Source: Pseudomonas koreensis
GTDB taxonomy: Bacteria; Pseudomonadota; Gammaproteobacteria; Pseudomonadales; Pseudomonadaceae
Assembly (NCBI RefSeq): GCF_025447595.1
Contig: NZ_JAOEJU010000014.1
Span: forward strand, 62,001 to 126,000
Reading direction: 5' to 3'
Length of the DNA stretch: 64,000 nucleotides
Positions 36,416-46,175 of this stretch are shown in pieces. Under the pieces are notes generated by a model. That model had not been told where the DNA came from, searched no databases, and was given only the letters and a program-made list of their open reading frames with translations. The position numbers were made by a program, and so were the translations under genes. Position 1 is the first letter of the stretch. Every line of letters begins with the position of its first letter.

Positions 36416-36510
36416 CCTGTGGGAGCGAGCTTGCTCGCGATAGCGGTAGATCAGCCAACATTGATGGTGACTGACACTCCGCTTTCGCGAGCAAGCTCGC
36501 TCCCACAAGG
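36416..36510. repeat. REPIN between gcvP and sdaA
   Basis: An inverted REP pair of the common class, occupying the position where P. aeruginosa carries glyA2. Confidence 0.9.
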
Positions 36511-36568
36511 ACATGCATCAAGCCTGATATTCCGCCAATTCCTATAACAAGAAACCGGAGAACAACTC

Positions 36569-37945
<1,377 letters not shown>

Positions 37946-37993
37946 TCGCGCCATAAACTCGCTCTCCCCTTGGGAGAGAACACAAAACTGGCC

Positions 37994-38014
37994 CCCTCTC
38001 CCTCCGGGAGAGGG
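37994..38014. repeat. Hairpin repeat upstream of gcvT
   Basis: CCCTCTCCC-TCC-GGGAGAGGG has a perfect 9-bp stem. A related weaker copy (CTCTCCCCTTGGGAGAG) lies at 37962-37978. The motif is a known type of dispersed repeat in Pseudomonas. Confidence 0.7.
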
Positions 38015-38038
38015 TTGGTGTGAATCAAGGAGTCACGC

Positions 38039-39163
38039 ATGTCCACCGAACAACTGTCGAAAACCCCGCTGCACGCTCTGCACATCGAACTCGGCGCCCG
38101 CATGGTGCCGTTCGCCGGCTACGACATGCCGGTGCAATACCCGCTGGGCGTGATGAAAGAACACCAGCACACCCGTGAGCAGGCCGGGCTGTTCGATGTC
38201 TCGCACATGGGCCAGATCCGCCTGACCGGCGCCAATGCTGCCAAAGCCCTGGAAACCCTGGTGCCGGTGGACATCATCGACCTGCCGGTGGGCATGCAGC
38301 GCTATGCGATGTTCACCAACGAAACCGGCGGCATCCTTGATGACCTGATGGTCGCCAACCTCGGCAATGACGAGCTGTTCCTGGTGGTCAACGCCGCGTG
38401 CAAGGACCAGGACCTGGCGCATCTGCAAAAACACATCGGCGATCAATGCACCATTACCGAGCTTTTCGAAGCACGCGCCCTGCTCGCCTTGCAAGGCCCG
38501 GCCGCCGTGACCGTGCTGGCACGCCTGGCGCCGGAAGTGGCGAAGATGACCTTCATGCAATTCACCCGCGTGAAGCTGCTGGGCGTCGACTGCTTTGTCA
38601 GCCGTTCGGGCTACACCGGTGAAGACGGTTTCGAAATCTCGGTTCCGGCAGCCGACGCGGAAAAACTCGCCCGCGCTTTGCTGGCCGAACCGGAAGTGGC
38701 CGCCATCGGCCTCGGTGCCCGTGACTCGCTGCGCCTGGAAGCCGGCCTGTGCCTGTACGGCCACGACATGAACACCGAGACCACCCCGATCGAAGCCAGC
38801 CTGCTGTGGGCAATCTCCAAGCCTAGGCGTGCCGACGGTGCGCGTGCCGGTGGTTTCCCGGGGGCGGAACAAGTCTTCGCTCAACAGCAGAACGGTGTTC
38901 AGCGCAAACGCGTCGGCCTCCTGCCGCAAGAGCGCACGCCGGTCCGTGAAGGTGCAGAGATCGTCAACGAAGCGGGCGAGATCATCGGCAGCGTGTGCAG
39001 CGGCGGTTTCGGTCCGACTCTGGGCGGCCCGCTGGCCATGGGTTACCTGGACAGTGCCTACGTCGCACTCGACACGCCAGTCTGGGCGATTGTTCGTGGG
39101 AAAAAGGTGCCATTGCTTGTAAGCAAAATGCCATTTGTTCCACAACGCTACTATCGCGGTTGA
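38039..39163 (+). CDS. gcvT: Glycine cleavage system aminomethyltransferase, T protein
   Basis: This 374-residue enzyme transfers the one-carbon unit to tetrahydrofolate and frees ammonia. It shows PLHALHIELGARMVPFAGYDMPVQY, GLFDVSHMGQIRL, SGYTGEDGFEIS and GARDSLRLEAGLCLYGHDM. The ATG has AAGGAG upstream. It is the last gene of the operon, as in P. aeruginosa. The frame is intact to the terminal RYYRG. Confidence 0.96.
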   Translation: MSTEQLSKTPLHALHIELGARMVPFAGYDMPVQYPLGVMKEHQHTREQAGLFDVSHMGQIRLTGANAAKALETLVPVDIIDLPVGMQRYAMFTNETGGILDDLMVANLGNDELFLVVNAACKDQDLAHLQKHIGDQCTITELFEARALLALQGPAAVTVLARLAPEVAKMTFMQFTRVKLLGVDCFVSRSGYTGEDGFEISVPAADAEKLARALLAEPEVAAIGLGARDSLRLEAGLCLYGHDMNTETTPIEASLLWAISKPRRADGARAGGFPGAEQVFAQQQNGVQRKRVGLLPQERTPVREGAEIVNEAGEIIGSVCSGGFGPTLGGPLAMGYLDSAYVALDTPVWAIVRGKKVPLLVSKMPFVPQRYYRG

Positions 39164-39567
39164 TTGACTGTTTCTATAAGTAACGCGATTGCGTTATGTG
39201 TGCACTAATGTGTAACGCAATCGCCATAAAACAGTGCACTCTGTTTACACTCGATTCGAATATGAACTTGGCTTATAACGTTCGAAAACAATTGAACAAG
39301 CCAATCGAATAAGCCCGACTAGTGGACCGACTAAGTGCCAGCAAGCGCAGGAAAACCGGGGTCTTCACGGGGCTTGTTTTTCCTCCCGTAGTTGGCGTAG
39401 AGTTTGTCCACTGTGTTTGCATGGGTCAGCTTGGAATCGTGACCTGGGCAGTAGCCTACAAGTTAGCTACATCCCGTTCGACGTCTTCTTACTCTCCTGC
39501 AACCAGCCCCAGTACTCTTTCATGAGAAAGAGACTGTCATCAATTTTTGCGTCAAAGGAAATAAGAA
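39164..39567. other. 404-bp region between gcvT and the cold-shock gene
   Basis: I see no gene. It contains a 12-bp-stem inverted repeat at 39185-39224 and a long, AT-rich stretch before the cold-shock gene. Long structured leaders are usual for CspA-family mRNAs, so part of it is probably 5' UTR. Confidence 0.55.
39185..39224. repeat. Inverted repeat after gcvT
   Basis: GCGATTGCGTTA and TAACGCAATCGC are perfect 12-nt inverted copies separated by 16 nt. There is no T tract, so it is either a weak terminator or a protein-binding palindrome. Confidence 0.65.
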
Positions 39568-39780
39568 ATGTCCACACGTCAGAGCGGCACCGTCAAGTGG
39601 TTTAACGACGAGAAAGGTTTTGGTTTTATCACTCCAGAAAGCGGTCCGGATCTGTTCGTGCATTTCCGCGCCATTCAGGGCAACGGCTTCAAGAGCCTGA
39701 AAGAAGGCCAGAAAGTGACCTTCGTTGCTGTGCAAGGCCAGAAAGGCATGCAAGCTGATGAAGTCATCGCAGAAGCCTGA
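39568..39780 (+). CDS. Cold-shock protein, CspA family
   Basis: This 70-residue single cold-shock-domain protein binds RNA or single-stranded DNA. RNP1 is KGFGFITP and RNP2 is LFVHFRAI, in MSTRQSGTVKWFNDEKGFGF. The length is typical. A strong AAAGGAAA ribosome site precedes the ATG, and a strong terminator follows. Paralogues are numerous in Pseudomonas, so I do not assign a letter. It shares its CSD with the membrane-anchored protein at 55863-56465. Confidence 0.95.
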   Translation: MSTRQSGTVKWFNDEKGFGFITPESGPDLFVHFRAIQGNGFKSLKEGQKVTFVAVQGQKGMQADEVIAEA

Positions 39781-39792
39781 TTTTCTGTAACG

Positions 39793-39828
39793 AAAAAGCC
39801 CCTGATATTGATATCAGGGGCTTTTTTG
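39793..39828 (+). terminator. Rho-independent terminator after the cold-shock gene
   Basis: GCCCCTGATAT-TG-ATATCAGGGGC is followed by TTTTTT and preceded by AAAAA, a strong and potentially bidirectional terminator. Confidence 0.95.
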
Positions 39829-39877
39829 TGGGCGCAAATCCGTAAAATGGCGCTTCACTTTCCATCCAGAGGCTGCC

Positions 39878-40366
39878 ATGTCGAAACACCTGCTCACTCC
39901 CCAGGGCGACTTCCCCACCGTCGGCCTGGGCCGTCGTCTGGCAGCGATGTTCTATGACTTTCTGCTGTGCACTGCCCTGCTGATCGTGACGGGTGGCGTC
40001 TACAAGATGATCCAGGCCGCGATCATCGGCGAGGAGCGCTTGCGGGTTCTGACCGACGCCGGGCAACTGGATGGCGATCCGCTGTACTCCACGGTGCTGC
40101 TGTTGGTGCTGTTTGGCTTCTTCGCCAAGTTCTGGACCCACGCCGGGCAGACCCTGGGCATGCAGGTCTGGGGCATTCGCGTGCAGAACGTCGATGGCAC
40201 TGCGATCAGCCTGTGGCAGGCGTTGCTGCGGTTCATGGTGTCGATTGCGTCGTGGCTTTGCCTGGGCATTGGTTTCTTCTGGTCGCTGTTCGACAAACAG
40301 AAACGCGCTTGGCATGACATCTACTCCGACACACAGCTCGTGCGAATCCCGAAGAAAGCCAAATAA
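39878..40366 (+). CDS. RDD-family inner-membrane protein
   Basis: This 162-residue protein has the RDD motif start VGLGRRLAAMFYDFLLCTALLIVTGG, a second helix LLLVLFGFFAKFWTHAGQTLGMQVWGIRV and a third RFMVSIASWLCLGIGFFWSLFD. RDD proteins are membrane proteins, some proposed to act in ion transport, but the function here is unknown. It stands alone between the cold-shock terminator and a REPIN and converges on nadA. Confidence 0.88.
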   Translation: MSKHLLTPQGDFPTVGLGRRLAAMFYDFLLCTALLIVTGGVYKMIQAAIIGEERLRVLTDAGQLDGDPLYSTVLLLVLFGFFAKFWTHAGQTLGMQVWGIRVQNVDGTAISLWQALLRFMVSIASWLCLGIGFFWSLFDKQKRAWHDIYSDTQLVRIPKKAK

Positions 40367-40387
40367 TTTCCGGACACCACAAACCAA

Positions 40388-40479
40388 TGTGGGAGCGAGC
40401 TTGCTCGCGAAGGCGTCATGTCAGTCGATTTCAATGGTGACTGATACACGCCTTTCGCGAGCAAGCTCGCTCCCACAGG
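40388..40479. repeat. REPIN between the RDD gene and nadA
   Basis: An inverted REP pair of the common class in a convergent intergenic gap. Confidence 0.9.
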
Positions 40480-40502
40480 TTTTGTGTTGTTTCTGAAAGA
40501 CC

Positions 40503-41561
40503 TTAAGCGTTGCCGGCCAGTTTCATGCGCGCGGCCTGAGTGAAATCGAGCATGCGCTTGAGCGGGCGAATCGCCTGAGGAATGAGAGCCGGGTCGACGA
40601 AGATCTCGTTCGAGCCCTCCTTCAGGCACTTGAGCGTGCGTTCAAGGGTATTCATGGCCATCCACGGGCAATGTGCGCAACTGCGGCATGCCGCGCCGTT
40701 ACCGGCGGTTGGCGCCTCGATGAAGACCTTGTCCGGGCACAGCTGCTGCATCTTGTAGAAAATGCCGCGATCAGTGGCGACGATCAGGGTCTTGTTCGGC
40801 AGCGATTGCGCGGCGGCAATCAGCTGACTGGTGGAACCGACGGCGTCCGCCAGCTCGATCACCGACGTTGGTGACTCCGGGTGCACCAGAATGGCCGCGT
40901 CCGGGTACAGCGCTTTCATGTCTTCCAGCTGCTTGGACTTGAATTCTTCATGGACGATGCAGGCACCGTCCCACAGCAGCATGTCGGCGCCGGTCTGGCG
41001 CTGGATGTAGGTGCCCAGGTGTTTGTCCGGGCCCCAGATAATGGTCTCACCGTTGTCCATCAGGCTTTCGACGATTTCCAGTGCGCAGCTGGAGGTCACC
41101 ACCCAGTCGGCCCGGGCTTTGACGGCAGCCGAGGTGTTCGCATACACCACCACCGTGCGTTCCGGATGCTGATCGCAGAACGCCGAGAACTCATCCACCG
41201 GGCAACCCAGATCCAGCGAGCAGGTCGCTTCCAGGGTCGGCATCAGCACGCGCTTTTCAGGGTTGAGAATCTTCGCGGTCTCGCCCATGAATTTCACGCC
41301 GGCGACCACCACGGTCTTGGCCGGATGGGCATTGCCGAAGCGGGCCATTTCCAGGGAGTCGGAAACGCAACCGCCGGTTTCTTCGGCAAGGGCCTGGATG
41401 ATCGGATCGCAATAAAAGTGAGCAACCAGCACCGCGTCCTGAGCCTTGAGCTCGGCGGCGATGGCGGAACGGTAGTAAGCCTCTTCCTCGGCCGTCAGCG
41501 GCTTGGGCTGCTTGGCGTCGAGGTGGGCTTGTACCAGAAGGCGTTCGGAAATCTGCGTCAT
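40503..41561 (-). CDS. nadA: Quinolinate synthase
   Basis: This 352-residue 4Fe-4S enzyme condenses iminoaspartate with dihydroxyacetone phosphate in NAD synthesis. It shows VAHFYCDPIIQALAEETGG, GVKFMGETAKILNPEKRVLMP, the cluster cysteines including CSLDLGCPVDEF, and GNGAACRSCAHCPWMAMNTL near the C-terminus. The ATG at 41561 (MTQISERLLVQ) gives normal length; a longer frame to 41669 is not conserved. It is probably monocistronic. Confidence 0.96.
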   Translation of the reverse strand: MTQISERLLVQAHLDAKQPKPLTAEEEAYYRSAIAAELKAQDAVLVAHFYCDPIIQALAEETGGCVSDSLEMARFGNAHPAKTVVVAGVKFMGETAKILNPEKRVLMPTLEATCSLDLGCPVDEFSAFCDQHPERTVVVYANTSAAVKARADWVVTSSCALEIVESLMDNGETIIWGPDKHLGTYIQRQTGADMLLWDGACIVHEEFKSKQLEDMKALYPDAAILVHPESPTSVIELADAVGSTSQLIAAAQSLPNKTLIVATDRGIFYKMQQLCPDKVFIEAPTAGNGAACRSCAHCPWMAMNTLERTLKCLKEGSNEIFVDPALIPQAIRPLKRMLDFTQAARMKLAGNA

Positions 41562-41766
41562 GTTCGCAAGACCTGCAGGCGCATTCGCGCGAAAGTCGAG
41601 TATACACCCGGCTCCGGACCGCTTGAGGGTACCGCCGGGAGAGTGAGTATTATCAGGCACGGACAGCATTGAAGCTGCGCAAGGCTACAGAATATCCCGT
41701 TGATACAAAAGATGATTCTGACCTGCGTCACGGCGGGAAGAAGCGAAGGGAGGGATGCCCGAACCG

Positions 41767-41816
41767 CAGGCAAAAAAAAACCCGGAAATCCTCACTTTCG
41801 TGGGCCTTCCGGATTT
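41767..41816 (-). terminator. Terminator of the tRNA-Lys transcript
   Basis: On the minus strand an imperfect stem (ATCCGGAAGGCC-CAC with GTG-AGGATTTCCGG) is followed by nine T residues, directly after the tRNA. Confidence 0.75.
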
Positions 41817-41832
41817 TCTAAACCGCCAAATA

Positions 41833-41908
41833 TGGTGGGTCGTGTGGGATTCGAACCTACGACCAATTGGTTAAAAGCCAACTGCTCTACCAACTGAGCT
41901 AACGACCC
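41833..41908 (-). tRNA. tRNA-Lys (anticodon UUU)
   Basis: The 76-nt minus-strand sequence starts GGGTCGTTAGCTCAGTTGGT and ends with an encoded CCA. It has a cloverleaf with acceptor GGGTCGT/ACGACCC, a D loop, the anticodon loop CTTTTAA (anticodon TTT) and the T arm GTTCGAATC. Confidence 0.98.
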
Positions 41909-41971
41909 GCTGTGTGGTGGCGCGTATAATACTGATTTTTAAGGACTATTCAACACCTAATTTGAAAATAA

Positions 41972-42664
41972 TCAAAAATAAGGTGTCGGGTCGCTGATTC
42001 CGGCCGCCGCGAAGCCTTCTGCACGCAGTCGGCAGCTGTCGCATTTGCCGCAAGCACGGCCATCATCGTCCGCCTGATAGCAGGAAACGGTCAGCCCGTA
42101 ATCAACGCCAAGCTTCACCCCCGCCTGGACGATCTGCGCCTTGCTCAGGTTCTGCAGCGGTGCCTGGATGCGGAAACCGTTGCCTTCGACGCCAGCCTTG
42201 GTTGCCAGGTTGGCCATGCGCTCGAACGACTCGATGAACTCTGGACGGCAATCCGGATAACCGGAGTAATCCACTGCGTTGACGCCGATAAAGATGTCAC
42301 GGGCGCCGAGCACTTCTGCCCAGCCGAGAGCCAGCGACAGGAAAACCGTGTTGCGCGCCGGTACGTAAGTCACCGGAATGCCCTCGCCCAGCTCTTCCGG
42401 AATATCGATGCTGGTGTCGGTCAGGGCCGAACCGCCCATGCCGTTCAGGTTCAGGCCAATCACCTTGTGCTCGACCACACCCAGGTCGCGGGCAACACGA
42501 GCAGCGGCATGCAGCTCGGCGTGGGAACGCTGACCGTAATCGAAACTCATGGTGTAGCAGGCGTAACCTTCAGCGCGGGCCATCGCCACGACAGTGGCCG
42601 AGTCCAGACCACCCGACAGCAGGATTACCGCACGTTTCTGGCTAGTGTTCAGTTGTTCAGTCAT
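41972..42664 (-). CDS. queC: 7-cyano-7-deazaguanine synthase
   Basis: This 230-residue enzyme converts CDG to preQ0 with ATP and ammonia in queuosine synthesis. It has the N-type ATP pyrophosphatase loop ILLSGGLDSATVVA and the C-terminal zinc cysteines CYQADDDGRACGKCDSC. The ATG at 42664 lies 1 nt after the queE stop, so the two are co-translated. An in-frame start further upstream would overlap queE. Confidence 0.96.
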   Translation of the reverse strand: MTEQLNTSQKRAVILLSGGLDSATVVAMARAEGYACYTMSFDYGQRSHAELHAAARVARDLGVVEHKVIGLNLNGMGGSALTDTSIDIPEELGEGIPVTYVPARNTVFLSLALGWAEVLGARDIFIGVNAVDYSGYPDCRPEFIESFERMANLATKAGVEGNGFRIQAPLQNLSKAQIVQAGVKLGVDYGLTVSCYQADDDGRACGKCDSCRLRAEGFAAAGISDPTPYF

Positions 42665-42665
42665 C

Positions 42666-43313
42666 TCAGCGCCCCGGCTCATCATTCCATAGATATTTAT
42701 GCAGCTGCAGTTGCAGGCGCACTGGCAGGTTATCCGCCACCACCCAATCCGCCAGATCCCGAGCGTTCAGGTCGTGGTGACTTGGGGAAAACAGCACTTC
42801 ACCTGCACGTCGCTCGAGACCGTACTGGATCAGCTTCGATACCGCCCAGTCATAGTCCTCCCGCGAGCAGATAACAAACTTCACCTGATCGTTGGGCGTC
42901 AGCAGTTCGATGTTCTCGTAACGGTTGCGATGGGCTTCTTTCGAGTCAGGCGTCTTCAGGTCGACCACCCGACTGACCCGCGGATCGACCGCCGAGATGT
43001 CGAGGGCGCCGCTGGTTTCCAGCGAGACTTCGTAGCCCGCATCGCACAACTGCTTGAGCAAAGGAATGGCATTGGGCTGTGCCAACGGCTCACCGCCCGT
43101 GACACAGACATAGCGCGGGCGAAAGCCGGCCACTTGCTCAAGGATGTCGTCGAGGGTACGGATAGTGCCACCGCTGAACGCGTAGGCGCTGTCGCAGTAT
43201 TGGCAACGCAATGGGCAACCGGTCAGGCGCACAAAAACAGTGGGCAGCCCGGCAGTCCGCGTTTCCCCCTGCAACGAGTAGAAAACTTCGGTGATTCTCA
43301 ATGTGTCTTGCAT
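42666..43313 (-). CDS. queE: 7-carboxy-7-deazaguanine synthase
   Basis: This 215-residue radical SAM enzyme makes CDG from CPH4, the step before QueC. The cluster motif is RLTGCPLRCQYCDSAYAF (three cysteines), and the SAM-binding VTGGEPL follows. The ATG at 43313 (MQDTLRITEVFYSLQGE) matches the family start; a GTG 9 nt upstream is possible. It forms a pair with queC, as in P. aeruginosa PA0975-PA0976. Confidence 0.95.
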   Translation of the reverse strand: MQDTLRITEVFYSLQGETRTAGLPTVFVRLTGCPLRCQYCDSAYAFSGGTIRTLDDILEQVAGFRPRYVCVTGGEPLAQPNAIPLLKQLCDAGYEVSLETSGALDISAVDPRVSRVVDLKTPDSKEAHRNRYENIELLTPNDQVKFVICSREDYDWAVSKLIQYGLERRAGEVLFSPSHHDLNARDLADWVVADNLPVRLQLQLHKYLWNDEPGR

Positions 43314-43430
43314 AGTCGCCACGGGCGTAACAGCTAAACAGGCTGTCCGCCTCCGTCAGGCACTTCAGGCAACCCCGCCAACGCGTAGATCACCAGAAGC
43401 GTGTTTCATAAAAGGGCGTGAATTCTAACG

Positions 43431-43456
43431 AAAAAACCCGCGACAAGCGCGGGTTT
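43431..43456 (-). terminator. Rho-independent terminator after cpoB
   Basis: On the minus strand CCCGCG-CTTGT-CGCGGG is followed by TTTTTT. It ends the tol-pal operon. Confidence 0.9.
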
Positions 43457-43477
43457 CTTCCAAACGGGTCAAAGCTG

Positions 43478-44317
43478 TTACATGCGTTGCAGATCACGCT
43501 GGGCCAACTGAGCGGCGGACGTGCCCGGATACTGGGCCACCACCTGCTGCAGAATGCCTTTGACCTTGTCGGTATGACCGAGGCGGCGCTCTACGTCAGC
43601 CAGCTTGTACAGCGAATCCGGCACTTTGGCGTGCTTGGGATACAGCTGCGAAACCTTGGCGAAAGCCTGACCTGCACCTTGCAGATCGCCTTTGGCCAGG
43701 TTCACTTCACCCAGCCAGTACTGGGCGTTGCCCGCGTATTGGCTGTTCGGGTATTTACGCAGGAAAGCGGCAAACGCCTGGCTGGCCTTGTCGAAATCCT
43801 TGGCCTTGATCAGGTCGAAAGCGGCATCGTAATACAGCTTTTCCTTGGCCGGATCAGCTGGTTCGCCACCGGAGGCAGGTGCCTGGGCGGCAGCAGCGGC
43901 ACCGGCTCCAGCGGCGGCACCGGCAGCAGCACTTGCATCGCCACCGGCAGGAGAATTCTCGGGAGTCGCGGCAGGTGCAACGCCGGATCCTATGCGCCGA
44001 TCAAGATCCTGGTATCGCTCCAGGGATTCCTGCTTCATGCGCGAAACTTGGTTCTGCAGTTCCTCGATCACGCCTTGCTGGCGCGACAGCTGATCCTGCA
44101 TTTGTTGCAGTTGGTTGAACAGCATGCCTTGTGCCGAGGCAGGGGCCGAAGCCGCTCCCCCGGCATAGGCGCCGTTCGTACCGTAACCTGCAGGCGGATA
44201 ACTGCTCCCGCTATTGTTATAACCGGAGTTGTCATCGACCACAGGAACCGCAGCCCACGCCGCAAGCGGCGCGAGGCTGAGAGCCAGAACAGTTACAGCA
44301 CGACGGCACGTTCGCAT
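43478..44317 (-). CDS. cpoB: Cell division coordinator CpoB (YbgF), TPR protein
   Basis: This 279-residue periplasmic protein links outer-membrane constriction to septal peptidoglycan synthesis through TolA and PBP1B. It has a signal peptide (VTVLALSLAPLAAWA), a trimerising coiled coil (LFNQLQQMQDQLSRQQGVIEELQNQVSRM), an Ala/Gly-rich linker at about 130-155 and C-terminal TPR repeats (KLYYDAAFDLIKAKDFDKASQAF and following). It is the last gene of tol-pal. Confidence 0.94.
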   Translation of the reverse strand: MRTCRRAVTVLALSLAPLAAWAAVPVVDDNSGYNNSGSSYPPAGYGTNGAYAGGAASAPASAQGMLFNQLQQMQDQLSRQQGVIEELQNQVSRMKQESLERYQDLDRRIGSGVAPAATPENSPAGGDASAAAGAAAGAGAAAAAQAPASGGEPADPAKEKLYYDAAFDLIKAKDFDKASQAFAAFLRKYPNSQYAGNAQYWLGEVNLAKGDLQGAGQAFAKVSQLYPKHAKVPDSLYKLADVERRLGHTDKVKGILQQVVAQYPGTSAAQLAQRDLQRM

Positions 44318-44323
44318 ATCGAA

Positions 44324-44821
44324 TTACTTACGCAGTTCGACGCGACGGTTTTGAGCCCAGGACTGCTCGTCGTTGCCGGTAGCAACTGGACGCTCTTCGC
44401 CGTAGGAAACCAGTTCCAGCTGAGCTGGGGAAACACCTTGCAGTACCAGGTAGCGCTGAACGGCTTTCGCACGACGCTCGCCCAGTGCCATGTTGTACTC
44501 ACGAGTACCACGTTCGTCGGTGTTGCCTTCCAGAACAACGCGAGCGCCGTTTGCTTTCAGGTCTTTGGCGTGAACGTCCAGAGCGCGCATGGCTTCTGGC
44601 TTCAGGTCCGAGCTGTCGTATTCGAAGTAGAAGGTGGTGATTGCGCGCAGAGCAGCTTCTTCGCTCAGGGAACCGTCAACTGCACCAGTGTTTGCGCCGT
44701 AACCAGCGTTTGGATCAACAGCGCCTTCTCCGGCGTTGTCGCCGCCTTTGGACGAGCAACCTACAGCTACAGCCATGGCCAGAGCCAGCGCAGCAAATTT
44801 ACCAAACTTCAGCATTTCCAT
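44324..44821 (-). CDS. pal: Peptidoglycan-associated lipoprotein (OprL)
   Basis: This 165-residue outer-membrane lipoprotein binds peptidoglycan and TolB. It has a lipoprotein signal with lipobox VAVGC (lipidated Cys at about residue 22), then an OmpA-like domain with VVLEGNTDERGTREYNMALGERRAKAV. The start MEMLKFGKFAALALAM matches P. aeruginosa OprL. AGGAG precedes the ATG. It lies between tolB and cpoB. Confidence 0.97.
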   Translation of the reverse strand: MEMLKFGKFAALALAMAVAVGCSSKGGDNAGEGAVDPNAGYGANTGAVDGSLSEEAALRAITTFYFEYDSSDLKPEAMRALDVHAKDLKANGARVVLEGNTDERGTREYNMALGERRAKAVQRYLVLQGVSPAQLELVSYGEERPVATGNDEQSWAQNRRVELRK

Positions 44822-44873
44822 CGTGAAACTCCTAATGAACCCCAGTGTGTTAAGTAAAACGTAAAGCGCCGCG

Positions 44874-46175
44874 TCAGTTCAGGTAAGGGGACCAGGACGG
44901 TTCTCTGACTTCGCCTTGAGCGGTAGGAAGCGGGAGCCTCACGCGTCCATTAATGGACACGAGCATCAAGACTCCCCGGCCCTGCTGGCGGGTGGCGTAG
45001 ATTACCATGGTGCCGTTGGGCGCAACAGTAGGCGACTCGTCCAGAGTGCTATCAGTGAGGATTTTTACACTTCCGCGCTGCAAATCCTGGGCCGCCACTT
45101 TGAAATTGGTGAAACCGTCCTGACGATGGATCATCACCAGGGTCTTTTCATCCGCCGAAAGCTTGGGGTTGGCGTTGTAGTTGCCCACGAACGTCACACG
45201 CTCGGCACCGCCGCCACCGGCACTGGTCTTGTAGATCTGCGGCTTGCCGCCACGGTCGGAGGTGAAGTAGATGGTCGAACCATCCTTGCCCCAGTACGGT
45301 TCGGTGTTGATGCCTGGGCCTGCGGTCACGCGGGTGATCTGACGCGAACCGAGGTTCATCACGTAGATGTCCGGGTTACCGTCTTTCGACAGCACGAACG
45401 CCAGGCGATTGCCGTCCGGCGACCAGGCTGGCGCGCCGTTCAGGCCTTCGAAGTTGGTGATCTGCTCGCGGCGACCGGTGTCGATGTTCTGCATGAAGAT
45501 GCGCGGACGCTTCTGTTCGAACGACACGTAGGCGATACGCTTGCCGTCCGGTGCAAAACGCGGCGACAGGATCGGCTCGCGCGATTGCAGCAGGGTCACG
45601 GCGCGGGCGCCGTCATAGTCCGAACGCTGCAGGGTGTAACGGGTGTTCTTCTCGGAGAAACGCTCGGCTGTGACGTACAGCAGGCGAGTCGAGAATGCAC
45701 CTTTAATGCCGGTCAGTTTTTCGAACGACTGATCGGAGATGTAGTGCGCCATGTCGCGCAGCTGTTCGGTGGTACCGGACACACTGCCGTCAGCCACTTT
45801 TTGTTCGGTGGCGACGTTGAACAGAGCCCACTGCACCTGCAGACGGCCACCGGCCGGCACGATGCTGCCGACCATCATGTATTGCGCGCCCACCGCCTTC
45901 CAGTCACGGAAGATGATTTCGCTCGGCTGGCTTGGCTGGCTGATCATGTTTTGCTTTGGAATCGGCGAGTAATAGCCCGAGTTGCGCAAATCATTACCAA
46001 TGATTTCAGCCATGTCATCCGGCAGGACGGCACCGCCCTGGAAACCGAACGGTACGACGGCAATCGGAGTCGCCCGATCGCTGCCGCTGGTGACCAGAAT
46101 GTTCTTTTCATCCGCCATCGCGATCCCTGCCATGCAGCAGATCACGACCAGCATTCCTCGAAGAAGGTTTCTCAC
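44874..46175 (-). CDS. tolB: Periplasmic translocation protein TolB
   Basis: This 433-residue periplasmic protein works with Pal and TolA in outer-membrane constriction. It has a signal peptide (LLRGMLVVICCMAGIAMA), an N-terminal alpha/beta domain and a six-bladed propeller with repeated PRFAPDGKRIAY / PAWSPDGNRLAF / PKLSADEKTLVM units. The start is GTG at 46175, overlapping the tolA TGA by 4 nt, so translation is coupled. Confidence 0.97.
   Translation of the reverse strand: MRNLLRGMLVVICCMAGIAMADEKNILVTSGSDRATPIAVVPFGFQGGAVLPDDMAEIIGNDLRNSGYYSPIPKQNMISQPSQPSEIIFRDWKAVGAQYMMVGSIVPAGGRLQVQWALFNVATEQKVADGSVSGTTEQLRDMAHYISDQSFEKLTGIKGAFSTRLLYVTAERFSEKNTRYTLQRSDYDGARAVTLLQSREPILSPRFAPDGKRIAYVSFEQKRPRIFMQNIDTGRREQITNFEGLNGAPAWSPDGNRLAFVLSKDGNPDIYVMNLGSRQITRVTAGPGINTEPYWGKDGSTIYFTSDRGGKPQIYKTSAGGGGAERVTFVGNYNANPKLSADEKTLVMIHRQDGFTNFKVAAQDLQRGSVKILTDSTLDESPTVAPNGTMVIYATRQQGRGVLMLVSINGRVRLPLPTAQGEVREPSWSPYLN

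Noticed and set aside
33615..36521. 968-codon open frame on the minus strand opposite gcvP
   Set aside because: It begins in REPIN sequence and lies wholly antisense to gcvP, with no recognisable domain.
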